DNA of 64,000 nucleotides from Oscillospiraceae bacterium (GTDB taxonomy: Bacteria; Bacillota; Clostridia; Oscillospirales; Oscillospiraceae): contig WQXS01000004.1 of the NCBI GenBank assembly GCA_009784725.1, forward strand, positions 62,001 to 126,000, given 5' to 3'. The position numbers and the translations under genes are program-made. This document shows positions 55,162-63,185 of this stretch, piece by piece. Below the pieces are notes generated by a model that saw nothing but the letters and a program-made list of their open reading frames with translations, had not been told where the DNA came from and did no database searches. Within the stretch, counting starts at the first letter, position 1, and the number at the start of each line of letters is the position of its first letter.

Positions 55162-56448
55162 TTATTTTGATATAATTTCAAGACCGCCAAGATATTTACG
55201 CAATACTTCGGGAACCACAATACTGCCGTCTTTTTGTTGGTTCTGTTCAACAAGTGCAGGCAAAATCCTGCTTGTTGCAAGACCTGAGCCGTTTAAAGTG
55301 TACATAAACTCGGTTTTTCCGGTGGACTCTCTTTTAAAACGCATTGCACCCCGCCGTGACTGATAACAACGTGCATTGGAGACAGAGGAAACTTCCTTAT
55401 ACCCGTTCATTGACGGAATTTGAATTTCAATATCATATGTACGTGCCATTAATGCAGAGCAATCGCCTGCAGCTAGTTTAACTGTTCTGAAATGGAATCC
55501 AAGTCCCGAAACAAGCGCCTCTGCTTTGGCGACAAGCTCATCAAATGCATCAGATGAGCCTTCAGGTGTTGTAAACTGGAACATTTCCACCTTGTTAAAC
55601 TGATGACCCCTAACCATTCCCCGCTCATCGGCACCGTATGTACCTGCTTCACGTCTGAAACAAGGCGTATATGAAATATATTTTTTCGGAAGCTCTGCTT
55701 CTGAAAGTATTTCATCCCGATGGAGAGAAGCAATAGCGGCTTCTGCAGTAGGCAGCATGTAATGAATGCTGTCGTCTGTCGGGTTTTCGATTCTGTAAAC
55801 TTCATCAATATATTTCGGGAATTGCCCCGCAGTCATTCCGCATTTAAACTCAAGCATATGCGGAACAAGTAACAGCTCATAAGCGTCTGCAATATGAGTA
55901 TCAATGAAATAATTTAAAAGAGCCCATTCCAAACGTGAACCAAGCCCGCGATATATCCAAAATCCGCTGCCCGCCAGCTTTACACCTCGTTGATAATCAA
56001 TAAGCCCAAGGTCGGCACAAAGGTCAATATGATTTTTTGGCTCGAAATCAAATTTGTGCGGTTCGCCAAAGAATCGTAAGGGTTCATTGTTCTCTTTACC
56101 GCCTGCAACCACATCATCGTCCGGAGGATTCGGCAAGCTGAGCATTAACTCATCCAGCTCACCCTCAACTTCTCGAAGCTCAGATTCGGCAACACGGATA
56201 GCGTCCTTAAGCACATTTAGCTCTGCAATAACTTCGGCTGCATTACCACCATCTTTTTTGATTTGCGGTATTTGCTTGGATACTTTATTTTGCTCTGCTT
56301 TATCTTTTTCGCTTGTTGCGATTAATTCACGGCGTTTAACATCCAAAACGAGAATACGGTCGATTTCCGTACTATAATCTTTCCCTTTTTTAAGAATACT
56401 TAGTTTAACAGCATCGGGAGTTTCACGTATTAATTTAATATCAATCAT
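55162..56448 (-). CDS. serS: seryl-tRNA synthetase
   Basis: Charges tRNA-Ser. The 428-residue protein starts with the long antiparallel coiled-coil arm (about 30-100) that reads the tRNA variable arm, followed by the class II core with motif 2 (FRREAGTYGADERGMVRGHQF) and motif 3 (GSGLATSRILPALVE). The start overlaps the parB end by 8 bp, so it is translated as part of the par operon. GGGGAGGCGGG precedes ATG. Confidence 0.97.
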   Translation of the reverse strand: MIDIKLIRETPDAVKLSILKKGKDYSTEIDRILVLDVKRRELIATSEKDKAEQNKVSKQIPQIKKDGGNAAEVIAELNVLKDAIRVAESELREVEGELDELMLSLPNPPDDDVVAGGKENNEPLRFFGEPHKFDFEPKNHIDLCADLGLIDYQRGVKLAGSGFWIYRGLGSRLEWALLNYFIDTHIADAYELLLVPHMLEFKCGMTAGQFPKYIDEVYRIENPTDDSIHYMLPTAEAAIASLHRDEILSEAELPKKYISYTPCFRREAGTYGADERGMVRGHQFNKVEMFQFTTPEGSSDAFDELVAKAEALVSGLGFHFRTVKLAAGDCSALMARTYDIEIQIPSMNGYKEVSSVSNARCYQSRRGAMRFKRESTGKTEFMYTLNGSGLATSRILPALVEQNQQKDGSIVVPEVLRKYLGGLEIISK

Positions 56449-57310
56449 CTTTTCCCGCCTCCCCGGTTAACAGCACGTCATAAAGAACATCAAAGTCTTC
56501 ACGGTCATAATATTCAAGTTCGATTTTCCCTTTGCCTTTTGCCTGTTTAATAGTAACTTTCCTACCCATGGAAGCAGTTAAACGCTTTTGCGCTTCAAGT
56601 AAATAGTTTACCTCAAGTCCTGATTTCTTTGACTTATCAGACTTTTCCTTGCTTAACCTTCTGACAAGAGCCTCTACCTCACGAACACTCATATCACTGC
56701 CGATAATCGCTTTTGCCGCATCCTTCATGCGTTCCTCGCTTTTTAATGCAAGCAATGCTCTTGCACTGCCTGCTGTTAATTCCTTGCGCAGAACAAGCTC
56801 GACAAGCTCATCGGGTAAAGACAGTAATCTGAGTGAGTTTGCGACAGCGGGACGTGATTTGCTGACACTGACTGCAACATCCTCCTGAGTCATTTTAAAC
56901 TCTTCCATAAGTGCTTTATAACCGCGGGCTTCTTCAATAGGACTTAAATCCTCACGCTGCAGGTTTTCAACCATTGCAAGCTGAAGTGCGGTTTTGTCAT
57001 CGGCAATAACTATTCTTGCGGGTATCTGAGTTAACCCTGCAAGACGAGCGGCACGCCATCTGCGCTCACCGGCAATAATCTGATAAAAATCACCATCGGT
57101 ACTGCGCACCATAATTGGTGAAAGAACACCATGAACACGTATAGAGTCGGCAAGCTCCTCGATTCTGTCCTCTTCAAAGACTGTACGGGGTTGATCCTGC
57201 TTTGGTTCGATACGCTGCAAAGGGAGATATTCAAAATCATTTGCACCGAGATCATCGGCTGCTTCGCCGAAAAGTGCACCAAGCCCTTTACCCAAGCCTT
57301 TTTTACTCAT
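56441..57310 (-). CDS. parB: chromosome partitioning protein ParB
   Basis: CTP-dependent DNA-sliding clamp that loads on parS. The 289-residue protein has the C-motif GERRWRAARLAGL, the helix-turn-helix (MTQEDVAVSVSKSRPAVANSLRLL) and a Lys-rich C-terminal dimer region. The start overlaps the parA stop (ATGA). Its likely binding site is the perfect parS at 41687. Opening with KGLGKGLGALFG is typical. Confidence 0.96.
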   Translation of the reverse strand: MSKKGLGKGLGALFGEAADDLGANDFEYLPLQRIEPKQDQPRTVFEEDRIEELADSIRVHGVLSPIMVRSTDGDFYQIIAGERRWRAARLAGLTQIPARIVIADDKTALQLAMVENLQREDLSPIEEARGYKALMEEFKMTQEDVAVSVSKSRPAVANSLRLLSLPDELVELVLRKELTAGSARALLALKSEERMKDAAKAIIGSDMSVREVEALVRRLSKEKSDKSKKSGLEVNYLLEAQKRLTASMGRKVTIKQAKGKGKIELEYYDREDFDVLYDVLLTGEAGKDD

Positions 57311-58095
57311 TTTACCCCGCCTCCTTTACTGTGATTGTTCCGTTTGATAAATTCTTTTGCGAGCTCCTGATAAGTCAGTGAACCGCGCGAATAACGGTCA
57401 TAGTCAATAATCGGCTTACCGTGACTTGGAGCTTCCGCTATCCGCACACTGCGCGGGATTGCTATGTTATATGTTTTATCTTTAAAATACTTTTTTATTT
57501 CGGTTGCAATTTGCGAGGATAGATTTGTCCGGGAATCATACATGGTTAAAAGGACTCCTTCAATTTCAAGCTCAGGGTTATATGCTTTTTTTGTCATTCG
57601 GATGGTTGTCATCAGGTCCTTTAGGCCTTCGAGTGCAAAATATTCGCATTGAACGGGAATTAGAACAGTATCAGCTGCACAAAGCGAATTTAATGTAAGC
57701 ATCTCAAGAGACGGCGGACAATCGATAAAAATAAAATCGTAATCATTTTTAATAACAGAAAGTGTGTTTTTAAGTACAAAATTACGAGCATTTTCTGTCA
57801 TTCCGACAATCTCGACACCTGCTCCCGACATTATGCTGTTTGAAGGCAATAAATCGCCGTAAGGAGTTGAATGAATAGCTTTTTTAACATCCTCACCCTC
57901 TATTAAAACACTATACATGTTATGTACAGTTTTATCCTTGTTAAAACCCATTCCGGAGGTTGCATTACTTTGCGGGTCCATATCACAAAGCAAAGCCTTA
58001 ACCCCGATTTCGTTTAATGCCGCACACATGCTTACACAGGTGGTTGTCTTACCCACACCACCCTTTTGATTGGCAACAGCAATTATTTTTCCCAT
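57307..58095 (-). CDS. parA: chromosome partitioning ATPase ParA (Soj)
   Basis: Walker-type ATPase that positions origins and interacts with DnaA. The deviant Walker A motif KGGVGKTTT lies at residues 11-19, the Walker A' region is DMDPQSNATSG, and Walker B is FIFIDCPPSLEML. The 262-residue length is normal. The start has AGGAGATAATTA upstream. parA, parB, serS and the MFS gene form one operon. Confidence 0.96.
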   Translation of the reverse strand: MGKIIAVANQKGGVGKTTTCVSMCAALNEIGVKALLCDMDPQSNATSGMGFNKDKTVHNMYSVLIEGEDVKKAIHSTPYGDLLPSNSIMSGAGVEIVGMTENARNFVLKNTLSVIKNDYDFIFIDCPPSLEMLTLNSLCAADTVLIPVQCEYFALEGLKDLMTTIRMTKKAYNPELEIEGVLLTMYDSRTNLSSQIATEIKKYFKDKTYNIAIPRSVRIAEAPSHGKPIIDYDRYSRGSLTYQELAKEFIKRNNHSKGGGVK

Positions 58096-58125
58096 TAATT
58101 ATCTCCTATTTTATAGTGAGGGTTT

Positions 58126-58134
58126 ATTATAACA
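58126..58134 (-). promoter_or_regulatory. extended -10 promoter of the par operon
   Basis: Minus-strand TGTTATAAT lies about 30 bases before ATG 58095. No good -35 is visible, as expected for extended -10 promoters. A small palindrome (CGCAC-CGA-GTGCG, 58150-58162) sits directly upstream. Confidence 0.55.
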
Positions 58135-58237
58135 AGAGAACAAAATACCCGCACCGAGTGCGACTATTAAATCAAGCGTTTCAATGTTCCCTCAGCCGTC
58201 GGTATCTCTGATGCCGTAAACGGCGTGGGGTTATTAT

Positions 58238-58270
58238 ACAAAATAAGGAGTTGCTTTGCAACAACTCCTT
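58238..58270 (-). terminator. terminator of the htrA gene
   Basis: AAGGAGTTG (58245-58253) pairs with CAACTCCTT (58262-58270), nine pairs with further pairing in the loop. Read on the minus strand the hairpin is followed by ATTTTGT. It lies just after the HtrA stop codon. Confidence 0.75.
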
Positions 58271-58290
58271 AAACAATTGGAATATATGTT

Positions 58291-59754
58291 TTACGGTTGA
58301 TTATCAAACGGGTCGGGAATGTCCGGCGTTACATCAGGTCTGTTTTGCGGCTGTCCCGCATATAAATCCTCGTCGAAGGTTATAGTTAAATCAATGCTTT
58401 CGCCGTCTCTCCATATTGTAATGGTTGTTGTATCACCTGCTCTATGGTCGCGCAGATTAAAACGCAAAGCTTCCATGGAAGAAGTCTCCTCACCATTGAG
58501 TGCTATAATTATATCTCCAACCATCATGCCGGCATTTTCTGCAGCCGAACCCTGTGCAACGCTTCTTACATAAACACCGACAACCCAGCCGAAGTAATCG
58601 GCATTTGCATCGGAAACGGTCTGACCCGTTATTCCCATAAGAGGTCTGCCGGAGATATAACCATGCTCGATTAGCTCAGATGCGATTTCAATAGCATCAT
58701 TTATTGGTATTGCAAAGCCGATACCTTCAACATTGCCGCGTACAAATTTTGCTGTTACAATCCCGATAACTTCGCCGTTGGTATTATAGATAGGGCCTCC
58801 GGAATTGCCGCGGTTAACTGCCGCACTGAATTGAAATGTTCTGATACTTTTTCCTTCAACCGATACAACTCTGTCAAGTGCCGACACAATACCGTCCGTC
58901 ATTGTATAGACAAGGTCGCCAAAAGGATTTCCGACTGCATATACTGCCTGACCGACACGTATGTTATCACTGTTACCGATAACTGACGGAGTAAGTCCTG
59001 TAGCTTCAATTTTTATTACTGCTACATCATTGCTCGCTTCGTATCCTACAACCTTTGCGACATATGATGTACCATCATTTAGAACAACATTAATCGCTAA
59101 GTTACTTTTATGTGCGACTTCAATTACATGGTAATTAGTAAGGATGTAACCATCGCTTGAAACAATAAAACCGGACCCGGATATTGGCGCAGATGAACCC
59201 GACAAATCCGGGAGTCCGAATAAACCCGGAGCTTCAGTGTTAATACCGACAACCTGATAACGTGCCATATCATATATTTCTTGTGCCGGCAGCTCGTCGC
59301 TTTTTTCCATAATTGGGATTGTCGGATTTTCATCACGAGGTCTTTCAATAGCATTGCCGCCCAGAATTACAGGAGCAGGCTGTGCAAAATCACCTCTGTC
59401 GAAGCGATAATCCATTACAACATAAGCTGCCGCAGCACTGAAAAATGTACATGCCAAAACAAGAGCCATAGCTCTTATAAAGCTGACAAGCCCCTGACTG
59501 CGGTCACGCTGCGGATTATTTATAGAATCATTCTCTCGCATTCTTGGGTCCGGTTGATTTACACAAATTCCGGGAGAATACATGGTAGCGGGAACATTCC
59601 GGGGCTCAGAATAATATACAGGTTCATTATGGACAGAATTACCGTAAATCTGCGAGCTGTATACCGGGTCGTTATTTACAGGGTTTTGGTACATGGAATT
59701 AACATCCATAGGATTTGGATGCATGTTTTTTTCTTCATTGTTTTCTTGATACAT
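58291..59754 (-). CDS. htrA: HtrA/DegP-family serine protease (S1C)
   Basis: Membrane-anchored quality-control protease of 487 residues. An Asn/Pro/Tyr-rich cytoplasmic N-terminus (1-90) precedes one membrane segment (about 90-112). The trypsin-like domain has His209 (LTNYHVIE), Asp243 (SNDVAVI) and Ser318 (GNSGGP), and one PDZ domain follows (about 375-465). The layout matches HtrA-type proteases of Gram-positive cell surfaces. The likely -10 is TATAAT at 59790-59785 on the minus strand. Confidence 0.95.
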   Translation of the reverse strand: MYQENNEEKNMHPNPMDVNSMYQNPVNNDPVYSSQIYGNSVHNEPVYYSEPRNVPATMYSPGICVNQPDPRMRENDSINNPQRDRSQGLVSFIRAMALVLACTFFSAAAAYVVMDYRFDRGDFAQPAPVILGGNAIERPRDENPTIPIMEKSDELPAQEIYDMARYQVVGINTEAPGLFGLPDLSGSSAPISGSGFIVSSDGYILTNYHVIEVAHKSNLAINVVLNDGTSYVAKVVGYEASNDVAVIKIEATGLTPSVIGNSDNIRVGQAVYAVGNPFGDLVYTMTDGIVSALDRVVSVEGKSIRTFQFSAAVNRGNSGGPIYNTNGEVIGIVTAKFVRGNVEGIGFAIPINDAIEIASELIEHGYISGRPLMGITGQTVSDANADYFGWVVGVYVRSVAQGSAAENAGMMVGDIIIALNGEETSSMEALRFNLRDHRAGDTTTITIWRDGESIDLTITFDEDLYAGQPQNRPDVTPDIPDPFDNQP

Positions 59755-59860
59755 TAATTAAACTCACTTTCCTCTGATTTCGGTATTATAGTAAATAAAT
59801 GTTATGTACATAAAATGAACAAATTTAGAAGAATTTAAGAACTATACACACTCTCCGTCC

Positions 59861-59889
59861 TTGACAGCCGTATTTGTATGGGGCATAAT
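59861..59889 (+). promoter_or_regulatory. promoter of guaB
   Basis: TTGACA (59861-59866), a 17-bp spacer and CATAAT (59884-59889) form a strong promoter, starting transcription near 59896 and ending with AGGAG before ATG 59948. Confidence 0.8.
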
Positions 59890-59947
59890 ACCATGAATAC
59901 CTCAAAAATAACAACAGATTAACTGCATGAAAATGAGAGGAGATACA

Positions 59948-61465
59948 ATGGCATACTATTTTAACGAACCCTCACGTACATTTAATGAATACTTGCTTGT
60001 ACCCGGCTATTCAAGTGCCGACTGTGTACCGGACAACATAAGCTTAAGAACTCCTTTGGTGAAGCATAAAAAAGGTGAAGAGCCGCAATTTAGTATAAAT
60101 ATTCCTTTGACATCGGCTATTATGCAGGCAGTATCGGATGATTATATGGCAGTAGCACTTGCAAAGGAAGGCGGGCTTTCCTTTATCTACTGTTCTCAGC
60201 CTATTGACAGTCAGGCTGCGATGGTAGCAAAAGCAAAGTCATATAAAGCGGGTTTTGTTACAAGTGAATCGAACATAAGCCCGGAAGCACAGCTTTTTGA
60301 TATTCTTGCTCTCAAAGAAAAAACCGGTCACTCAACAGTTGCAGTAACATCAGACGGAACGGCTAACGGAAGTCTTGTCGGACTGGTAACAAGCCGGGAT
60401 TACAGGGTAAGCAGAATGGATGGGACTGAGCTTGTACGTGATTTTATGACACCTATTGAAAGGCTTGTAACCGCACCACCGGCGACATCACTAAAAGAAG
60501 CAAATGATATAATTTGGGAGCATAAGTTAAACTGCCTTCCGGTTATAGATGAACGAGGCAGATTAATGCATATGGTGTTTAGAAAGGACTACGATTCTCA
60601 TAAGGCAAACCCGCTTGAGCTGCTCGATTCTCATAAAAAATATATCGTCGGAGCGGGAATTAACTCGCATGATTACACAGAACGCATTCCGGCACTAATC
60701 GAAGCGGGAGCTGATGTGCTTTGCATAGATTCATCGGAAGGATATACTGCATGGCAGCAAAATACACTTTCGTGGGTACGTGAGAAATATGGAGACAGTG
60801 TAAAAATCGGAGCGGGAAATGTAGTTGACGGCGAAGGGTTCAGGTTTCTCGCCGAAAGCGGAGCAGATTTCGTTAAAGTTGGTATCGGCGGCGGCTCAAT
60901 ATGCATAACACGTGAGCAAAAAGGCATAGGTCGCGGACAGGCAACTGCAGTTATTGATGTTTCAAAAGCAAGAAACGAATATTATGAAAAAACCGGAATA
61001 TATATCCCGATATGCTCAGACGGCGGAATTGTACACGACTATCACTTTACACTTGCTCTCGCAATGGGCGCAGATTTCCTGATGCTTGGGCGCTATTTTG
61101 CACGCTTCGACGAAAGCCCAACAAGCCGTGTAAGTATAGGAGGCAGCTGCATGAAGGAATACTGGGGAGAAGGCTCTGCAAGAGCAAGAAACTGGCAGCG
61201 TTACGACATCGGCGGGGGAAGCAAGCTTAAATTTGAGGAAGGCGTAGATTCATACGTCCCATATGCAGGCAGCCTCAAAGAAAATGTAAACCTGACACTC
61301 GGAAAAATGCGCTCCACAATGAGTAACTGCGGAGCACGTACAATATCAGAATTCCAGGAAAAAGCAAAACTGACCCTAGTCTCCTCAACCTCAATAATCG
61401 AAGGCGGCGCCCACGACGTCCTCTTAAAAGAAAGCGTAACACCAAAAGGCTACTCGCAGGCGTAG
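59948..61465 (+). CDS. guaB: IMP dehydrogenase
   Basis: Oxidises IMP to XMP in guanine nucleotide synthesis. The 505-residue protein has a TIM barrel with two CBS domains inserted (about 100-215; [22 protein letters not shown]). Cys319 in [10 protein letters not shown] is the catalytic cysteine; the loop differs from the common GPGSxCTTR but keeps S-I-C. SDGGI and the SGCSAP-type flap region are altered, as in a Clostridial GuaB branch. The start ATG 59948 has AGGAG upstream. The last 79 bp of the gene are repeated at 63059-63137, beyond hipBA. Confidence 0.93.
   Translation: MAYYFNEPSRTFNEYLLVPGYSSADCVPDNISLRTPLVKHKKGEEPQFSINIPLTSAIMQAVSDDYMAVALAKEGGLSFIYCSQPIDSQAAMVAKAKSYKAGFVTSESNISPEAQLFDILALKEKTGHSTVAVTSDGTANGSLVGLVTSRDYRVSRMDGTELVRDFMTPIERLVTAPPATSLKEANDIIWEHKLNCLPVIDERGRLMHMVFRKDYDSHKANPLELLDSHKKYIVGAGINSHDYTERIPALIEAGADVLCIDSSEGYTAWQQNTLSWVREKYGDSVKIGAGNVVDGEGFRFLAESGADFVKVGIGGGSICITREQKGIGRGQATAVIDVSKARNEYYEKTGIYIPICSDGGIVHDYHFTLALAMGADFLMLGRYFARFDESPTSRVSIGGSCMKEYWGEGSARARNWQRYDIGGGSKLKFEEGVDSYVPYAGSLKENVNLTLGKMRSTMSNCGARTISEFQEKAKLTLVSSTSIIEGGAHDVLLKESVTPKGYSQA
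61387..61465 (+). repeat. direct repeat, copy 1 (3' end of guaB)
   Basis: The last 79 bp of guaB, including its stop codon. Identical at 74 of 79 positions to 63059-63137. The two copies bracket hipBA. Confidence 0.9.
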
Positions 61466-61470
61466 CTTAT

Positions 61471-61523
61471 AACAGGCGCAATAGGGAGTGTTAATTAACA
61501 TAACGCTCCCTATTGCGCCTGTT
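61471..61523. repeat. 23-bp inverted-repeat hairpin at the guaB/hipB junction
   Basis: Arms 61471-61493 and 61501-61523 pair over 23 bp with one G-U, and the loop is ATTAACA. No T-run follows directly (GTTAACTTGACA comes next). It can act as a guaB terminator only weakly, or as the end of the inserted segment. The arms start six bases after the guaB stop. Confidence 0.85.
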
Positions 61524-61526
61524 AAC

Positions 61527-61554
61527 TTGACAGGGTGGGTTTTTTATGTATAAT
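61527..61554 (+). promoter_or_regulatory. consensus promoter of hipBA, leaderless
   Basis: Perfect TTGACA (61527-61532) and perfect TATAAT (61549-61554) with a 16-bp spacer. Predicted transcription start near 61561, while hipB starts with ATG 61562. No ribosome binding site is present, so hipB mRNA should be leaderless. Confidence 0.85.
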
Positions 61555-61561
61555 AATTATT

Positions 61562-61855
61562 ATGAATAGAAATTCTATACAAGTTAATAATGCTTTCATT
61601 GAAATTGGTACCCACTTAAAAACATGGCGGTTGTTGTACAAGCTAAAAGCAACACAAGTAGCGGAGCGTGCCGGGATCTCGCTAAAAGTTCTTCGTAAAA
61701 TTGAAAACGGTGACTCGACAGTCACTACTTCCGCACTTCTTGAAGTGGTGAGAAGCTTAGGTTTACTTGAAACGCTTACAGACAGCATTGACCCTCTAGC
61801 CAGCGATTTAGGTAAAGCAAGAATAAATGATAAACTACCAAAGAGGATTAAATAA
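61562..61855 (+). CDS. hipB: HipB-like antitoxin (HTH/XRE)
   Basis: A 97-residue DNA-binding antitoxin. The helix-turn-helix (LKATQVAERAGISLKVLRKIENG) is of the Cro/CI type. ATG 61562 is chosen because the alternative upstream start GTG 61535 lies inside the consensus promoter and would add a hydrophobic stretch. Its stop overlaps the hipA start by one base (TAATG). It probably represses its own promoter. Confidence 0.9.
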   Translation: MNRNSIQVNNAFIEIGTHLKTWRLLYKLKATQVAERAGISLKVLRKIENGDSTVTTSALLEVVRSLGLLETLTDSIDPLASDLGKARINDKLPKRIK

Positions 61856-63069
61856 TGAGTACATTTTATGTATATAATAATACCTATGTCGGAAAATGTT
61901 ATTGGACAGAAAAGCGTTCACGTATTAATGGTGTATTTTCCTATGATGATGATTATCTGTCAGGAAAAGAAAATTGGACGATTGATCCTGCATTATCTCT
62001 TGTAATCGGAGCACAACCTTCGAAGAATGGGCTTCCCGGTGCTTTTCGTGATGCGTCACCTGATAGATGGGGGCAAACGCTTATAAGACATCGTTATAGG
62101 AAAGAATATAAGGATAAAAGCAAGCAAACAAGAAGATTAAATGATGTTGATTATTTAATGGGAGTAAGTGATTTTTCACGGCAGGGAGATTTACGGTTTT
62201 CATTGGAAAAAGATGGGGTTTTCGAGCATCCATCAGATAATATCCCGCAATTAACTGCTTTACCAAAATTATTATATGCAGCTCATAATTATGAAGCAGA
62301 AAATGAAGAAAACGCAATAACCTTTTTATTGAATGCGGGTTCCGCTTCTTTGGGGGGCGCGCGACCAAAAGCGGCGGTCATTGATGGAGAAGACTTGTTT
62401 ATTGCTAAGTTTCCACACAAACAAGATAAATGGGATGTTATGGCTTGGGAATGGGTGTGCTTAAATATTGCTGCCGAAGCAGGAATTGATGTTCCCGAAA
62501 ACAGGCTTGTTTTAATTGATGGACAAAATGTTTTGCTGGTGAAACGATTTGACAGAGCAGGCATAAAACGTATTGGTTACATTAGTGCTATGACAATGCT
62601 TGGACTAAGCGATGGTGAACATGCCGATTATTATGAAATTGCAGAAAAACTCCGTGATATTAGTATTTCGGTAAAGGACGATTTATATGAACTATATAAA
62701 CGTATTATATTAAACATTTTACTTAATAACACCGATGACCATCTGCGAAATCATGGACTGGTCCACAGTGGAAGCGGCTGGAAGTTATCTCCGGTTTTTG
62801 ATATAAACCCGACCCCTGATTCAACAACGCTTCGAGTAACAAGTATATTTTCAGAGCTTGAAAAAGAAAGAGCAATAACTGCCTTAAAACGTAACTGTCA
62901 AGTCTTTAATATATCACTAAACGAAGCAGATAAAGTTTTATCAGACGTACAAAATGCAATAAAAAAAATTGAAATATACACTAAAAAAGCCGGTATTCCA
63001 AAAGATGAATGTAAAATGGTTCTAAATGCAATTGGATTCACCGAACCCACGTGTTCTAAACCTCAATAA
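61855..63069 (+). CDS. hipA: HipA-family serine/threonine kinase toxin
   Basis: Kinase toxin of a type II pair; E. coli HipA phosphorylates glutamyl-tRNA synthetase. The 404-residue protein has GSASLGGARPKAAV (activation loop), FIAKF (ATP lysine), NNTDDHLRNHG with Asp294/Asp295 as catalytic site (D-x-H-x-x-N), and SPVFDINP (metal ligand). The last codons (CCT CAA TAA, 63061-63069) come from the second guaB copy, so the toxin ends inside the repeat. AGAGG lies before the ATG. Confidence 0.9.
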   Translation: MSTFYVYNNTYVGKCYWTEKRSRINGVFSYDDDYLSGKENWTIDPALSLVIGAQPSKNGLPGAFRDASPDRWGQTLIRHRYRKEYKDKSKQTRRLNDVDYLMGVSDFSRQGDLRFSLEKDGVFEHPSDNIPQLTALPKLLYAAHNYEAENEENAITFLLNAGSASLGGARPKAAVIDGEDLFIAKFPHKQDKWDVMAWEWVCLNIAAEAGIDVPENRLVLIDGQNVLLVKRFDRAGIKRIGYISAMTMLGLSDGEHADYYEIAEKLRDISISVKDDLYELYKRIILNILLNNTDDHLRNHGLVHSGSGWKLSPVFDINPTPDSTTLRVTSIFSELEKERAITALKRNCQVFNISLNEADKVLSDVQNAIKKIEIYTKKAGIPKDECKMVLNAIGFTEPTCSKPQ

Positions 63070-63137
63070 TCGAAGGCGGCACCCACGACGTCCTCCTGAA
63101 AGAAAGCGTAACACCAAAAGGTTTCTCGCAGGCGTAG
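63059..63137 (+). repeat. direct repeat, copy 2 (displaced guaB 3' end)
   Basis: A second copy of the guaB 3' end, 74 of 79 bp identical to 61387-61465, still ending in the TAG stop. In the guaB frame it reads [20 protein letters not shown], with only Ala-to-Thr and Tyr-to-Phe changes, so it decayed little. It overlaps the end of hipA. Confidence 0.9.
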
Positions 63138-63185
63138 ATAAAATATAATCAAGGATCAACAGTCCTAAAAATCCAAGTAAAGTTC

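Noticed and set aside
56421..56436. Partial parS-like sequence GTTTCACGT near the start of serS
   Set aside because: Only the left half matches (about 10 of 16 bases) and it is not palindromic.
55162..58300. T-box leader for serS
   Set aside because: serS overlaps parB within an operon, and no T-box consensus or tRNA-like leader was seen upstream of serS or parA.
61535..61561. Upstream GTG start for hipB
   Set aside because: Lies inside the consensus promoter spacer and -10, and adds a hydrophobic run not seen in antitoxins.
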